The position numbers were made by a program, and so were the translations under genes. This document shows positions 1 through 10,261 of a stretch of DNA of 64,000 nucleotides, in pieces. The notes under the pieces are model-generated. The model was not told the origin of the DNA. It did not search any database and saw only the letters and a list, made by a program, of their open reading frames with translations. The stretch's first letter is position 1; each line of letters opens with the position of its first letter. This DNA is from Bacteroidia bacterium (lineage in GTDB: Bacteria; Bacteroidota; Bacteroidia; Cytophagales; JAAEPT01), in the NCBI GenBank assembly GCA_030431525.1, contig JAUIJC010000004.1, positions 62,001-126,000 on the forward strand, written 5' to 3'.

Positions 1-683
1 TTGATGTGTTGTTGGTAGGCGATTCCGCTTCTAACGTGATGGCAGGTCATGAAACCACGCTTCCCATCACCCTCGACCAAATGATTTATCACGCTTCTTC
101 GGTGATTCGTGCCGTTGACCGTGCGTTAGTGGTCGTGGATTTGCCGTTCGGTTCCTATCAGGGTAACTCCAAGGAAGCTTTGAATTCAGCCATCCGCATC
201 ATGAAGGAGGCCGAGGCGCATTCCATCAAGATTGAAGGTGGCAGCGAAATCAAGGAATCCATCGCTCGAATCATCAGTGCAGGAATTCCTGTGATGGGTC
301 ACTTGGGATTAACTCCTCAATCCATTTACCAGTTTGGTACTTACACCGTACGTGCCAAAGAGGAGGAAGAGGCAGCCAAGCTATTGGAGGACGCTCGTCT
401 GTTGGAGCAGTTGGGCTGTTTTGCCATCGTACTTGAAAAGGTACCAGCAAAATTGGCAAAGAAGGTGGCCGAACAATTGAGTATTCCAGTCATCGGGATT
501 GGTGCTGGCGACGTAGATGGACAAGTTTTGGTCGTCAATGATATGTTGGGCATCACCAAGGATTTCTCTCCAAGGTTCCTTCGCCGATATGCGGACTTGA
601 ATAAAATCATCGGAGAGGCCGTAGGAAACTACGTCAAAGACGTAAAGTCTGGGGATTTCCCGAATGAGGACGAGAGTTATTAA
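1..683 (+). CDS. panB: 3-methyl-2-oxobutanoate hydroxymethyltransferase, 5' truncated by window edge
   Basis: [31 protein letters not shown] and [30 protein letters not shown] are PanB hallmarks; the reading frame stays open to the left edge. Confidence 0.96.
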   Translation, partial: DVLLVGDSASNVMAGHETTLPITLDQMIYHASSVIRAVDRALVVVDLPFGSYQGNSKEALNSAIRIMKEAEAHSIKIEGGSEIKESIARIISAGIPVMGHLGLTPQSIYQFGTYTVRAKEEEEAAKLLEDARLLEQLGCFAIVLEKVPAKLAKKVAEQLSIPVIGIGAGDVDGQVLVVNDMLGITKDFSPRFLRRYADLNKIIGEAVGNYVKDVKSGDFPNEDESY

Positions 684-764
684 GGATGATAGGCACAGGT
701 ATTAAGTCCTTTGTCAAAATAAATAGTGTTGGAGTTGGGCCATTGCCCTAGGCGAAAGTGAAAT

Positions 765-899
765 AATAAACTGGCCCACTAAGGCACAGTTATTTTGTTC
801 GTTGTTTGTGGCAAGTTGATGTGGGGATAGCCGTAGCTATCGCAAATCAACTTGCCACGAACAACGGGCAAAAGAACAAGACGACTGGGTCAGCTTATT
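765..899. repeat. Long imperfect intergenic palindrome (about 135 bp)
   Basis: Inner arms cgttgtttgtggcaagttgatgtggggatagc / gctatcgcaaatcaacttgccacgaacaacg; outer arms aataaactggcccact / actgggtcagcttatt. Confidence 0.8.
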
Positions 900-983
900 G
901 TTTTTCTTTTGCAAAGAGGCTGTTGGAGAAATAGTACGCTGTCCGCTTCAATACTGAGTTAAAAGAATTGAGCACGGAAGGTT

Positions 984-1730
984 ATGAAACCACAACCATT
1001 TACCATTGCCTACGAGGACAACCACCTCATCATTGTCAGTAAAGACAGCGGGGTGCTTGTACAAGGCGACAGGACTGGGGATAAAACCTTGATGGATCAC
1101 GTCAAGGAGTATATCAAAGAAAAGTACGAAAAGCCGGGAGCTGTCTTTTTGGGCTGTATCCACCGCATTGACCGTCCTGTAAGCGGTTTGGTGGCATTCG
1201 CCAAGACTTCCAAAGGGCTTGATCGGATGAATGAATTGCTTCGCAAAAAGAAGCTGTATAAGACCTATTGGGCGGTGGTGAAAAACCATCCTCCACAGAA
1301 ACAAGGGAAGCTGACTAATTGGTTGGTCAAGGACCCGAAGAAGAACACGGTGGAGGCCTTTGATGAAGAAGTGGAGGGAAGCCAAAAGGCGGAACTTACT
1401 TACAAGGTGATGGGCAAACTGAACGACCATTTCCTCTTGGAAGTAAAACCAATTACGGGTCGTCCGCATCAGATTCGAGTGCAATTGGCTACGGCTGGTT
1501 CCCCGATTCGTGGTGATGTGAAGTATGGTTTCCCAAAAGGAAATCCAAACAGAAGGAGCATCAACCTGCATGCGCGTCGCTTGGATTTTGAACATCCAGT
1601 AAAGAAAGAGCCAATCATGGTTATTGGCGGTTTGCCAAACGACCAATTCTGGGAGCAGTTCTTGGTCTTGGATGAACTGAAAAATAGGCATGTGAACCGA
1701 ATTATCGGGAACGAGTACAATCAGGCCTAA
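984..1730 (+). CDS. RluA-family pseudouridine synthase
   Basis: HRIDRPVSGLVAFAKTSKGLDRMNELLR and ITGRPHQIRVQLA motifs. Confidence 0.94.
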   Translation: MKPQPFTIAYEDNHLIIVSKDSGVLVQGDRTGDKTLMDHVKEYIKEKYEKPGAVFLGCIHRIDRPVSGLVAFAKTSKGLDRMNELLRKKKLYKTYWAVVKNHPPQKQGKLTNWLVKDPKKNTVEAFDEEVEGSQKAELTYKVMGKLNDHFLLEVKPITGRPHQIRVQLATAGSPIRGDVKYGFPKGNPNRRSINLHARRLDFEHPVKKEPIMVIGGLPNDQFWEQFLVLDELKNRHVNRIIGNEYNQA

Positions 1731-1784
1731 ATCGGGGGAGCCATTGAGGAAGGACGGTAGTCCGAATCAAAATGTGAAGACATT

Positions 1785-2135
1785 ATGTTTGAGAAACTGA
1801 AAGAACGTTGGGGGGTTGAAAGCAATTGGAGTTTGACTTTGATTCTGATCACATTTGCTGTGACGGGTTCATTGTCAGCAAAGGTTGGAGGTTATTTGGT
1901 AAAGGAAATGTGGGGCTTTTCATGGGAGAATGACCCATGGTATCAGTATGTGCCTTTGCGTTTCATTACCACGTTTGTCTTCTATCAGATTTTGTTGTTG
2001 ATCGTGGGGACCTGTTTGGGACAGTTCAAGTTCTTTTGGGCGTTCGAGAAGAAAATGTTGAGCCGATTCGGAATTAAGTTTCCAGACCAATCTGTGGCTA
2101 CCGAGAAAGGGGGTAAAAAGGAAGAAGAGAAGTAA
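1785..2135 (+). CDS. Small membrane protein, DUF6787-like
   Basis: MFEKLKERWGVESNWSLTLILITFAVTGSLSAK N-terminus and TM segments resemble the Bacteroidota DUF6787 family. Confidence 0.65.
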   Translation: MFEKLKERWGVESNWSLTLILITFAVTGSLSAKVGGYLVKEMWGFSWENDPWYQYVPLRFITTFVFYQILLLIVGTCLGQFKFFWAFEKKMLSRFGIKFPDQSVATEKGGKKEEEK

Positions 2136-2137
2136 GA

Positions 2138-3430
2138 ATGGCGGAATTTGAAATGATGGCCAAAACCTTCCATGGTTTGGAAGATGTGTTGGCTGAGGAG
2201 CTAAAGCAGTTGGGTGCCAAGAATGTGCGTCCAAAAAACCGCTTGGTTTATTTTCATGGTGACAAGACCTTGATGTATACTGCCAACTATCGTTGTCGCA
2301 CGGCCTTAAGGATTTTGAAGCCAATTCTTCATGGCAATGCCGAAACCCCTGAAGAGCTGTATGATGCGGTTCTAAAGGTGGATTGGGCAAGCTTGCTTAC
2401 TCCAGAAGATACCTTTGCGATCGACTCTGTGATGACTGAAGGCACTGAAGAGCTTCGTCATTCCAACTTTGTTTCCTTAAAAGTAAAAGATGCGATAGCG
2501 GATCAAATCCGTCGCAAATACAACCGCCGTCCAAATGTGGATGTGGAGAACCCAGATCTTTTGGTGCATATCCATTTCTTCAAAGGGCGATTCACGATTT
2601 CCCTCGATAGTTCTGGGGAGGCACTTCACCGCCGTGGTTACCGTAAGTCAACGGGTGGTGCACCAATTAACGAGGTGCTGGCCGCTGGCTTGGTAATGTT
2701 GTCTGGTTGGGACCGAAAGGAGAATTTCCTTGATGGCATGTGTGGTTCTGGAACGATTGTCATTGAGGCGGCGATGTACGCCAACAACATCGCTCCAGGC
2801 AGACTCAGAAAACGTTTTGGTTTCCAAGGATGGCGTGATTTTGACGCTAAGCTTTGGCGCCAGATTAAGCGTGATGCCCGTCGTGAGGAGGTGGAATATG
2901 AAGGGAAGATTATTGGTTCTGATTTGGACAAAAGTGTCATTCAGATTGCCACCCAAAACATTATTGCTGCCAAGTTGGATGACCATATCATCCTAAAGCG
3001 AAAAGGTTTCCAAGACACCACACCGCCGTCTGGTGGAGGTGTGGTAATTATGAACCCTCCGTATGATGAGCGTTTGGAAGTGGACGATATCAATTTGCTG
3101 TACAAGGAAATTGGACGCACGCTCAAGACCAATTATGTGGGGCACAGGGCTTGGGTAATCAGCTCAAATGCTGAGGCTTTCCAGTACATCGGCATGAGGC
3201 CAAAGCAAACCTTGCAGCTTTACAACGGTAAGTTGGAGTGTCAGTATTGCCAGTACGAGGTGTTTGAACAATCAGCGGATGAAGCGCCAGCTGAGCCAAT
3301 CAAACCTCAGAGAGAGGAAAAGAAGGCGCCAAGCGTAGCCGCTTCGAAACCACGAGAAGAAAAGCCAGTTAAGCCAGCTTCTACAGGTGAGGAAAAGCCT
3401 ATAAAGCGAGGGTTTAGCCGTCCAAAATAA
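2138..3430 (+). CDS. THUMP-domain class I SAM-dependent RNA methyltransferase (RlmL/Trm14-like)
   Basis: FLDGMCGSGTIVIEAA motif, NPPYDERL catalytic motif, N-terminal THUMP region; low-complexity basic tail. Confidence 0.93.
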   Translation: MAEFEMMAKTFHGLEDVLAEELKQLGAKNVRPKNRLVYFHGDKTLMYTANYRCRTALRILKPILHGNAETPEELYDAVLKVDWASLLTPEDTFAIDSVMTEGTEELRHSNFVSLKVKDAIADQIRRKYNRRPNVDVENPDLLVHIHFFKGRFTISLDSSGEALHRRGYRKSTGGAPINEVLAAGLVMLSGWDRKENFLDGMCGSGTIVIEAAMYANNIAPGRLRKRFGFQGWRDFDAKLWRQIKRDARREEVEYEGKIIGSDLDKSVIQIATQNIIAAKLDDHIILKRKGFQDTTPPSGGGVVIMNPPYDERLEVDDINLLYKEIGRTLKTNYVGHRAWVISSNAEAFQYIGMRPKQTLQLYNGKLECQYCQYEVFEQSADEAPAEPIKPQREEKKAPSVAASKPREEKPVKPASTGEEKPIKRGFSRPK

Positions 3431-3438
3431 TATAGTAC

Positions 3439-3921
3439 ATGTCCTATCAGCCAAAGTTTCGACAATTGACCGATGAGGAGCTCCAAGAGTTGGAAAAGGA
3501 GTTTGTACAGTTCCTCTGTGCAAACACTGTAACAGCCGATGACTGGGTGAAGGTGAAGGAGGAAGAGCCTGAGCGTGCCCATCAACTCATCGACATGTTC
3601 AGTGATGTAGTGATGGAAAAGGCCCTGACCAACATCAAATACTTGGAGCATCGCCAAGAGAAGGAACTAATGCTTTTTCATTGCAAGGAGGAAAGCATGG
3701 AACTAATTGGCTTGAATGTCCCTGCTGACGCTGATGTTGATTTACGGGAACCAGCGTCGGTTCAGGCTTACGTGGAAAATTCTGAGGATGGAGGACTTTC
3801 TGTTTTTAAGGTGGAAAAGCCTTATGCCAAATCCCGTGAGGAAGAGATGTTTGATATGACAAATACAGGGTGTTTGGTTTCTGATGGCGCCTTGTTTTAT
3901 CTGTTAGAAAAAATGGTCTAA
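3439..3921 (+). CDS. DUF6495-like protein
   Basis: RQLTDEELQELEKEFVQFLCANTVTADDWVKVKEEEPERA pattern; conserved neighbour type in Bacteroidota. Confidence 0.65.
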   Translation: MSYQPKFRQLTDEELQELEKEFVQFLCANTVTADDWVKVKEEEPERAHQLIDMFSDVVMEKALTNIKYLEHRQEKELMLFHCKEESMELIGLNVPADADVDLREPASVQAYVENSEDGGLSVFKVEKPYAKSREEEMFDMTNTGCLVSDGALFYLLEKMV

Positions 3922-3950
3922 CGGGCAGATATCCCTGTTGATAGAAAAGT

Positions 3951-3989
3951 AAAGCCGCTGGTTTCTAAATGGAGAAACCAGCGGCTTTT
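3951..3989 (+). terminator. Rho-independent terminator
   Basis: aaagccgctggtttct-aaatgg-agaaaccagcggctttttt, 16-bp stem plus T run. Confidence 0.9.
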
Positions 3990-4025
3990 TTAGTGCGTAA
4001 TAAAAAGAGGATAAATGGATATAAA

Positions 4026-5153
4026 ATGCCTCTTTCTCGTCTGTTGATTATTGGTCTGTTTTGGCTCGGAGTTGTTTTTGGGGCCTCTGCACAGAAGAAG
4101 TACTTCACTCAGGATGCCGAAGCTGTGAGCCATGTCAAAAAGGCCATGGGGCAGATTTATGACGGTAATTTCACAAGTGCAAAAAAAACGATTCAGTGGT
4201 TTGAGAAGGACTATGAAAACCATGCTGTTTACTGCTTGCTAAACTATTATTTGGGCTATTATCAGGAGGCTTTCAAGATGAGTCCAAGTAATGAGAATAT
4301 TCAAGCGTATTTGGCTTGGTTGAACAAGGCGGAGGCGCAATCTGAGAAAATGCTGGAGGCCGATTCCAATAATTCAGAGGCCGTTTATCTGGCCTTGGCC
4401 AGTTATGCCTTCCAGTCATTACACTATTCCGAAGAGAAGAATTATATGAAGTCCGCAGGTGCGGCAAAGAAGGCCTATAAGTTTGTGAAAGATGGCTTTT
4501 CACGAACGGAAGAAAACCCCGATTTTTTGCTCACCTCAGGGCTTTATGATTATTACGTCGTTCAATACCCTGAAACTCATCCAGGGATGAAGCCCTTCAT
4601 GCCATTCTTTAAGGGTGGTGATAAGAAACGTGGGCTGAATTACCTGAAGCAGGCAGCGCAGAAAGGCATTTTCACACAAGTGGAAGCCTTGGCCTATCTG
4701 GGCCACATCTATATGCGCTATGAAGCGAACTATGCGGAAGCTGTGAAATGGGCGGCAAAACTTCATCAGCGACATCCAAGCAATCAATATTTCACGGCAA
4801 GATATGCGGAGGCCTTGTTGCAGGCCAAGCAATTTGAGGAGGCCAAACCCTTAATCGATCAATTGGTGGGTTCAAAACAGGAATTCTTCAAGATGGTGGG
4901 GAAAACGCTGAATGGCTGGTATGTGGAGAAATACCTAAAGGATGATGAGCTCGCCCAAAAGGAGTATTCCGAGGCTGAAAAGCTTGGTCTGAAACGCACC
5001 AAACTCACCTTTGATTACTTGGGTTTCTGTTATGCGGGCCTTGCCCGAATTAGTGACCGAAAAGGAGATAAAAGTACTGCTAAGGATTACTATAAAAAGA
5101 CACTTGCCTTTTCGGAAATCCCAGCTCTTCGTGAAGAGGCCAAATCCTATTAG
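4026..5153 (+). CDS. Secreted TPR-repeat protein
   Basis: Signal peptide MPLSRLLIIGLFWLGVVFGASA; TPR-like helices. The ORF-track start at 3969 lies in the terminator, so 4026 is preferred. Confidence 0.8.
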   Translation: MPLSRLLIIGLFWLGVVFGASAQKKYFTQDAEAVSHVKKAMGQIYDGNFTSAKKTIQWFEKDYENHAVYCLLNYYLGYYQEAFKMSPSNENIQAYLAWLNKAEAQSEKMLEADSNNSEAVYLALASYAFQSLHYSEEKNYMKSAGAAKKAYKFVKDGFSRTEENPDFLLTSGLYDYYVVQYPETHPGMKPFMPFFKGGDKKRGLNYLKQAAQKGIFTQVEALAYLGHIYMRYEANYAEAVKWAAKLHQRHPSNQYFTARYAEALLQAKQFEEAKPLIDQLVGSKQEFFKMVGKTLNGWYVEKYLKDDELAQKEYSEAEKLGLKRTKLTFDYLGFCYAGLARISDRKGDKSTAKDYYKKTLAFSEIPALREEAKSY

Positions 5154-5374
5154 GAAAGGATAAGGTTTTACACAGTCCATGATTGTGAAAACTTTAGGTT
5201 TCTTGAGTGGTTGTCTTTCAGTAGCTTATCTAATCAATTCTTCTTCTCATCTTCTTAAAGGGCCTTTTTAGCCAAAAGCACCTTGATTCTTGGCAAGATT
5301 TTTCGTTTTTATTGCACCATGAAAAATGGGCATGCATTGTAGAAGTCTTATAGTTCTTACTAAATGATATACTC

Positions 5375-6067
5375 ATGCAGCGCATTCAAAAACTATTCAT
5401 TGCCCTCACGTTCTTCTTGCTGCCCTGGTCATTGTTTGCGCAGGTTACTATGGTCGTGGAGAATAGGAAGGTAACAGGTGTGGTCCTTGACTCTAAGAGC
5501 AGGGAACCCGTAAAAGCTGAGATTACCTTCATCAAGCTTCCTGATCAAGAGCATGTGGGAAAGTTGAGTTTCAATCCCGTCAGGGACAGCTTTCAGTTAA
5601 CGTTGAATGCACAGTCTGATTACTTATTGTCCATATCATCTAATGGGTATTTATCCTTCGTAGATACCTTGGCCAAGGAGGATACGTTGGCGCTGCGGAT
5701 TGTTTTGGAACCCGTGAGAAGCGGTCAGAAAATCGTGTTGAAGAATGTGGTCTTTGAGCGGGATGACTATAAGCTGATGCCCCAGGCCAAACTGGACTTA
5801 GATCAGTTGGTAAGTCAAATGAGAAAGAATAAGTCTATGCGGATTCGATTGCATGGGCATACAGACTATAAAGGTAACTCTGAGCAGAATATTGTTTTGT
5901 CCGAAAAGCGGGTCCAAGTGGTTAAAGACTACTTGGTCCAGCATGGCATCAAATCGAAACGGATAAAGACGGAGGCACATGGAGGGGGGCAGCCCTTGGT
6001 GAAAGATCCAAATGCGTCAAATAGGGCAGCCAACCGGCGTGTGGAAATGGAGGTACTGAAATTTTAA
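5375..6067 (+). CDS. OmpA-family protein with N-terminal carboxypeptidase-regulatory-like domain
   Basis: Signal peptide; MRIRLHGHTDYKGNSEQNIVLSEKRVQVVKDYLVQHGI ... ANRRVEMEVL OmpA motif. Confidence 0.92.
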   Translation: MQRIQKLFIALTFFLLPWSLFAQVTMVVENRKVTGVVLDSKSREPVKAEITFIKLPDQEHVGKLSFNPVRDSFQLTLNAQSDYLLSISSNGYLSFVDTLAKEDTLALRIVLEPVRSGQKIVLKNVVFERDDYKLMPQAKLDLDQLVSQMRKNKSMRIRLHGHTDYKGNSEQNIVLSEKRVQVVKDYLVQHGIKSKRIKTEAHGGGQPLVKDPNASNRAANRRVEMEVLKF

Positions 6068-6078
6068 TTCAAAGAGCT

Positions 6079-8097
6079 ATGAAGGCAATCATTCGAAAGA
6101 TGAGCTTGGTAATGTCTATGATGGGCATGGCCTTGTTCGGGACGGCCCAATCCGTCCAATGGGCGAGTGAGCTGATAGACTATTCCAAGTCTGATGTAAA
6201 GGATGAGTTCAATGGACCAAGAGAGGTGTTGGGTGAACCATCTGTCTATCCAGGTTTTGGGATGAAATCAGGGGTTTGGGTACCTCTAAGCAAAGACAAG
6301 GAGGCCTTTGTAATGGTGGAGTATGCCGAACCAATACAGGTACGTCAAGTGCTGATTGCTGAGGTGTTTAACCCAGGTGCGATTTCCAAGGTGTACTTGT
6401 ACGATGAAAGCGAGCAAGAATATTTGGTGGCCGAGCCAGAGGTGGGACCAATTACCCCGAGGTCGAGGCTTCTTTCCTTGGTAGTTGATGAAACGCCTTA
6501 CAAGGTAAAGGCTGTGAAAGTGGTGATGGATGGTAAAGCCGTCAGTGGTTACAATGGCATTGACTGTATTGGTATTTCCGGAAGTGATGAGCCTGTTTCT
6601 GTGGAACCAAAAGTAGCGGACTTCGTGAACCCTGATGTCGTTTCCTATGAGATTCCAGGTAATGTGAATAGCCCAACGCCAGAGATTAAGCCGCTGCCTT
6701 CGCCAGATGGTAAATACTTGTTCTTTAGCCGTTCTTTCCACCCGGATAATGTGGGTGGAGAAGATGACCAAGAGGATATTTGGTACAGTGAGTGGGATGC
6801 AAGTGGGAAAAAGTGGAAAGATCCTGTTAATGCGGGTAAGCCGGTGAATACGCCTGATCCTAACTTTATCTCCACGATCACTCCAAATGGCCTGATTGTT
6901 TTGGGTAACAGGTATAAGAAGAGCGGGCGTTTGACTTCCGGGGTGTCCACCACTAGGATGGATGAAGACGGCTACTTTGAGGTGCCAACCAACCTAGAGA
7001 TTGCAAAATATATGAACGTGGCGGAGAAGGCGGACTTCTATATGCTCGATAACGAGCTGGTCTTGCTGATGGCCATTGATGATGGGCATTCCATCGGGGA
7101 GATGGACTTGTACGCATCGTTCCTTTTGGAGGATGGTACTTGGACTCAGCCTTTGAACCTTGGTGAAACTATCAACTCAAAAGGTAATGAGGAGGGACCT
7201 TATATGGCTCCAGACGGTAAAACCATTTATTTCTCCACTGATGGACGCTCTGGTTATGGTGGTTCCGATGTCTATGTGTCACGTAGGATAGACGACAGCT
7301 GGACGAACTGGACAGAGCCAGAGAATCTTGGTCCAGGGATTAACAGCGAAGATGATGACAAGTTCCTCTTTATGCCTGGTCAAGGTGACTTCGCTTACTA
7401 TTCTCAAGGTAATGAGGAAGATGGAACCATGAACCTGATGACCTTCGCCATTCCGGATTTCTACAAGCCAGAACCTGTGATTGATGTTACGGGTCGAATC
7501 TTCAATAAGAAAACAGGAGAGCCGGTGGATAGTGCTTATATCGTCTATGAGCGTCTATCTGATGGTAAAGAGGTAGGTCGAGTGCAAATCACTGACGGTC
7601 AATACAACATTGCTTTGCCAACAGGTGAACAATATGGTTACTTGGCAGAGGCACCAGGATTCTTGGCCTTGGGTGAGAATATGGACTTGGCGAAACTCTC
7701 TGAGAAAGGGGAGTTGACCAAAGACCTCTACTTGGTACCAGTGGAAAAAGGTGCGTCCATTACCTTGAACAACATCTTCTTCGACTTTGATAAGGCAAGC
7801 CTCAAGCAAGAATCCTTTGCAGAGCTTAATCGTCTTGCGAAGTTCATGAAGGAGAATCCGGATATGGATGTTGAGATTGCGGGTCACACCGATAATGTCG
7901 GTACCGAAAAGTATAACCAAAAGCTGTCTGAACGTAGGGCTAAGGCTGTAGTGGATTATCTGGTCAAACAGGGTGTTGATAAGAAGAAAGTTGCTGCCAT
8001 GGGTTATGGTGAGGCTGAACCTCTGAATGATAACAGTAATGCAGGTTTGCGTCAGGCAAATAGGCGGGTAGAGTTCAAGTTACTCGAAGAGAAGTAG
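6079..8097 (+). CDS. OmpA-family protein with PD40 beta-propeller repeats
   Basis: PD40-like APDGKTIYFSTDGRSGYGGSDVYVSRR; C-terminal FDFDKASLKQES...IAGHTDNVGTEKYNQKLSERRAKAVVDYL OmpA domain. Confidence 0.93.
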   Translation: MKAIIRKMSLVMSMMGMALFGTAQSVQWASELIDYSKSDVKDEFNGPREVLGEPSVYPGFGMKSGVWVPLSKDKEAFVMVEYAEPIQVRQVLIAEVFNPGAISKVYLYDESEQEYLVAEPEVGPITPRSRLLSLVVDETPYKVKAVKVVMDGKAVSGYNGIDCIGISGSDEPVSVEPKVADFVNPDVVSYEIPGNVNSPTPEIKPLPSPDGKYLFFSRSFHPDNVGGEDDQEDIWYSEWDASGKKWKDPVNAGKPVNTPDPNFISTITPNGLIVLGNRYKKSGRLTSGVSTTRMDEDGYFEVPTNLEIAKYMNVAEKADFYMLDNELVLLMAIDDGHSIGEMDLYASFLLEDGTWTQPLNLGETINSKGNEEGPYMAPDGKTIYFSTDGRSGYGGSDVYVSRRIDDSWTNWTEPENLGPGINSEDDDKFLFMPGQGDFAYYSQGNEEDGTMNLMTFAIPDFYKPEPVIDVTGRIFNKKTGEPVDSAYIVYERLSDGKEVGRVQITDGQYNIALPTGEQYGYLAEAPGFLALGENMDLAKLSEKGELTKDLYLVPVEKGASITLNNIFFDFDKASLKQESFAELNRLAKFMKENPDMDVEIAGHTDNVGTEKYNQKLSERRAKAVVDYLVKQGVDKKKVAAMGYGEAEPLNDNSNAGLRQANRRVEFKLLEEK

Positions 8098-8120
8098 AGG
8101 AATTAGCTATGGAAAATGTG

Positions 8121-8164
8121 CCTCCAAGTTATCCCGATAGGGAATGGCTTGGAGGTTTTCTTTT
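8121..8164 (+). terminator. Probable rho-independent terminator
   Basis: cctccaag ... cttggagg followed by ttttctttt. Confidence 0.65.
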
Positions 8165-8246
8165 GTGGAAAGCCCTAACTTCATCCTTTAAGGGAAAGGA
8201 CATCACGACTTGTGTCCATTGAAGAACAGGAAAAAAGAAAGCGCTT

Positions 8247-8843
8247 GTGAGTACGGATACCTTTCAAACCATCAATGCAATTTCAGAGGGAATATATAAG
8301 GAAAAGGGGAGTAAGTTTTTTGCCTATGCCTATCCTATTAAAACCGAGGAGGAGGCCAAGAAAATTGTAAAAGGCCTTCGCAAAGAATACTATGATGCCC
8401 GCCACCATTGTTCTGCCTTTGTGCTTGGGGCTCAAGGGGATCGTTATTTAGCGAGCGATGATGGGGAGCCATCCAATTCTGCAGGTAACCCAATTTTAGG
8501 ACAAATCCGTTCTCGGGAATTGACGAATGTATTGGTGGTTGTTGTCCGCTATTTCGGTGGAACAAAATTGGGTGTTTCGGGATTAATTCACGCATACAAA
8601 ACCTCCGCAGCGGATGCCTTGGACAATGCAGAAATTGTCCAAGAGTATGAAAAATGCATTTTTAGCATTGCTTTTGAGTACCCAGAAATGGACAAGGTCA
8701 TGCGCCAAGTAAAGGTGCATGAGCTCGACATCGTTTCTCAAACGTTTGAAATTTCCTGTGAATTGGTCTTTGCCGTCCGAAAATCAAAAGTTGAAGAGGT
8801 ATTGAAGGAATTGGATGATTTCGGGAAGTTGAAGGAGCTGTGA
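8247..8843 (+). CDS. IMPACT/YigZ family protein
   Basis: KEKGSKFFAYAYPIKTEEEAKKIVKGLRKEYYDARHHCSAFVLG, DDGEPSNSAGNPILGQI, VVRYFGGTKLGVSGLIHAYK. Confidence 0.95.
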   Translation: MSTDTFQTINAISEGIYKEKGSKFFAYAYPIKTEEEAKKIVKGLRKEYYDARHHCSAFVLGAQGDRYLASDDGEPSNSAGNPILGQIRSRELTNVLVVVVRYFGGTKLGVSGLIHAYKTSAADALDNAEIVQEYEKCIFSIAFEYPEMDKVMRQVKVHELDIVSQTFEISCELVFAVRKSKVEEVLKELDDFGKLKEL

Positions 8844-8904
8844 ATTTTTGAGAAACGCTGTTTGTTCCTACATTATGAGAGGTAATTGTCGTTTCACCCC
8901 CTAA

Positions 8905-9993
8905 TTGTTGCTCCCTATGGTAGAAGTATTCACTGATTCCGGCAATGTTCAGGGCTCTGTAATGGGCCAAATGACGGCTATGGGCCACGAACAAGTGGCA
9001 TTTTGTGTTGATGAACAAACAGGATTAAAATCTATTATTGCGGTCCATAACACCAATTTGGGGCCTTCTTTGGGGGGTGTTCGCATGTGGCCTTATGCCA
9101 ATGAACAGGAGGCTTTGAAAGATGCCTTGCGACTCTCAAGGGGCATGACCTATAAGTCGGCTTTGGCGGGTTTAAAACTCGGAGGGGGTAAGTCTGTAAT
9201 CATTGGCGATTCACGCACTCAAAAGACTGAGGCGCTGATGCGTCGATTTGGACGTTTCGTGGAAACACAGAATGGAAAATACATTGCCGCTGAAGATGTG
9301 GGGATGTCGCCGAGTGACATGCAAGCCATCCGTAAGGAAACAAAGCATGTGGTAGGCTTGCCGGAGTCCGATGGTGGCGCTGGAGACCCATCACCATTTA
9401 CCGCCTATGGCGTGTATATGGGAATGAAGGCGGCAGCCATGAAAACGACTGGTGAAGACAGTTTGGAAGGATTCCGTGTGTTGGTTCAAGGAGTTGGCCA
9501 TGTTGGCGCCTATTTGGTTGGGCATTTAGTGAGGGAGGGTGCACATGTCATGGTAACAGACATCCATGAACAAAGTCTCCAAAAATTGGCCAAGCAATAT
9601 CCCGTAGAAGTCGTAGCACCAGATGCCATTTATGACCTTCCAATGGATGTTTATGCGCCTTGTGCATTAGGAGCAACCTTGAACGATGCGACGCTGGATA
9701 AGTTGCGCTGTTCGATTGTGGCTGGAGCTGCCAATAACCAGTTGGCCGACGAAACCATTCACGGTCAGCGGTTGATGGAAAAAGGTATCCTTTACGTGCC
9801 TGATTTCTTGGGAAATGCCGGAGGAATAATCAACTGTTATTATGACCTTGTTGGGTATGATGCCAAGAAGGTGGAGCATAAAGTGGAGGAAATTTATAGC
9901 ACCGCTATGAAGGTGTTTGAGAAAGCGGAACTGGAAAATATTCCTACTTACTTGGCGGCGAATAGGCTTGCTGAGGAGCGCTTTATGAAATAA
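8905..9993 (+). CDS. Glu/Leu/Phe/Val dehydrogenase (leucine-dehydrogenase-like)
   Basis: AVHNTNLGPSLGGVRMWPY, YKSALAGLKLGGGKSVI, Rossmann VLVQGVGHVGAYL; start may be 8917. Confidence 0.94.
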   Translation: MLLPMVEVFTDSGNVQGSVMGQMTAMGHEQVAFCVDEQTGLKSIIAVHNTNLGPSLGGVRMWPYANEQEALKDALRLSRGMTYKSALAGLKLGGGKSVIIGDSRTQKTEALMRRFGRFVETQNGKYIAAEDVGMSPSDMQAIRKETKHVVGLPESDGGAGDPSPFTAYGVYMGMKAAAMKTTGEDSLEGFRVLVQGVGHVGAYLVGHLVREGAHVMVTDIHEQSLQKLAKQYPVEVVAPDAIYDLPMDVYAPCALGATLNDATLDKLRCSIVAGAANNQLADETIHGQRLMEKGILYVPDFLGNAGGIINCYYDLVGYDAKKVEHKVEEIYSTAMKVFEKAELENIPTYLAANRLAEERFMK

Positions 9994-10068
9994 AGTATAA
10001 CGTAATGGACATTAATTCACGTTATAAGTAAGATGGATAGTGTTCAGTATTAAATAGATTGTTGAATT

Positions 10069-10257
10069 ATGATACTTGGAGTTTGTCAGTGGTTGGCCCA
10101 TAAGTTCGGTATTGACGTGGCCATAGTTCGTGTGGCTTTTGTGCTTTTTACCTTCTTGGGTGGCTCAGGAGTACTGTTTTACTTGGTGCTCTATGTGGTG
10201 ATGAAGTTGTCGGACGATGACGAAGGGTATCATTATCGAAACAACCGAGATTGGTAG
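10069..10257 (+). CDS. PspC-domain protein
   Basis: ILGVCQWLAHKFGIDVAIVRVAFVLFTFLGGSGVLFYLVLYVVM. Confidence 0.88.
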   Translation: MILGVCQWLAHKFGIDVAIVRVAFVLFTFLGGSGVLFYLVLYVVMKLSDDDEGYHYRNNRDW

Positions 10258-10261
10258 AATA

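Noticed and set aside
948-1691. 247-aa minus-strand ORF
   Set aside because: Antisense to the RluA-family pseudouridine synthase with clear motifs.
3969-4025. Extended N-terminus MEKPAAFLVRNKKRINGYK of the TPR protein
   Set aside because: This stretch overlaps the upstream terminator hairpin; the signal peptide begins at 4026.
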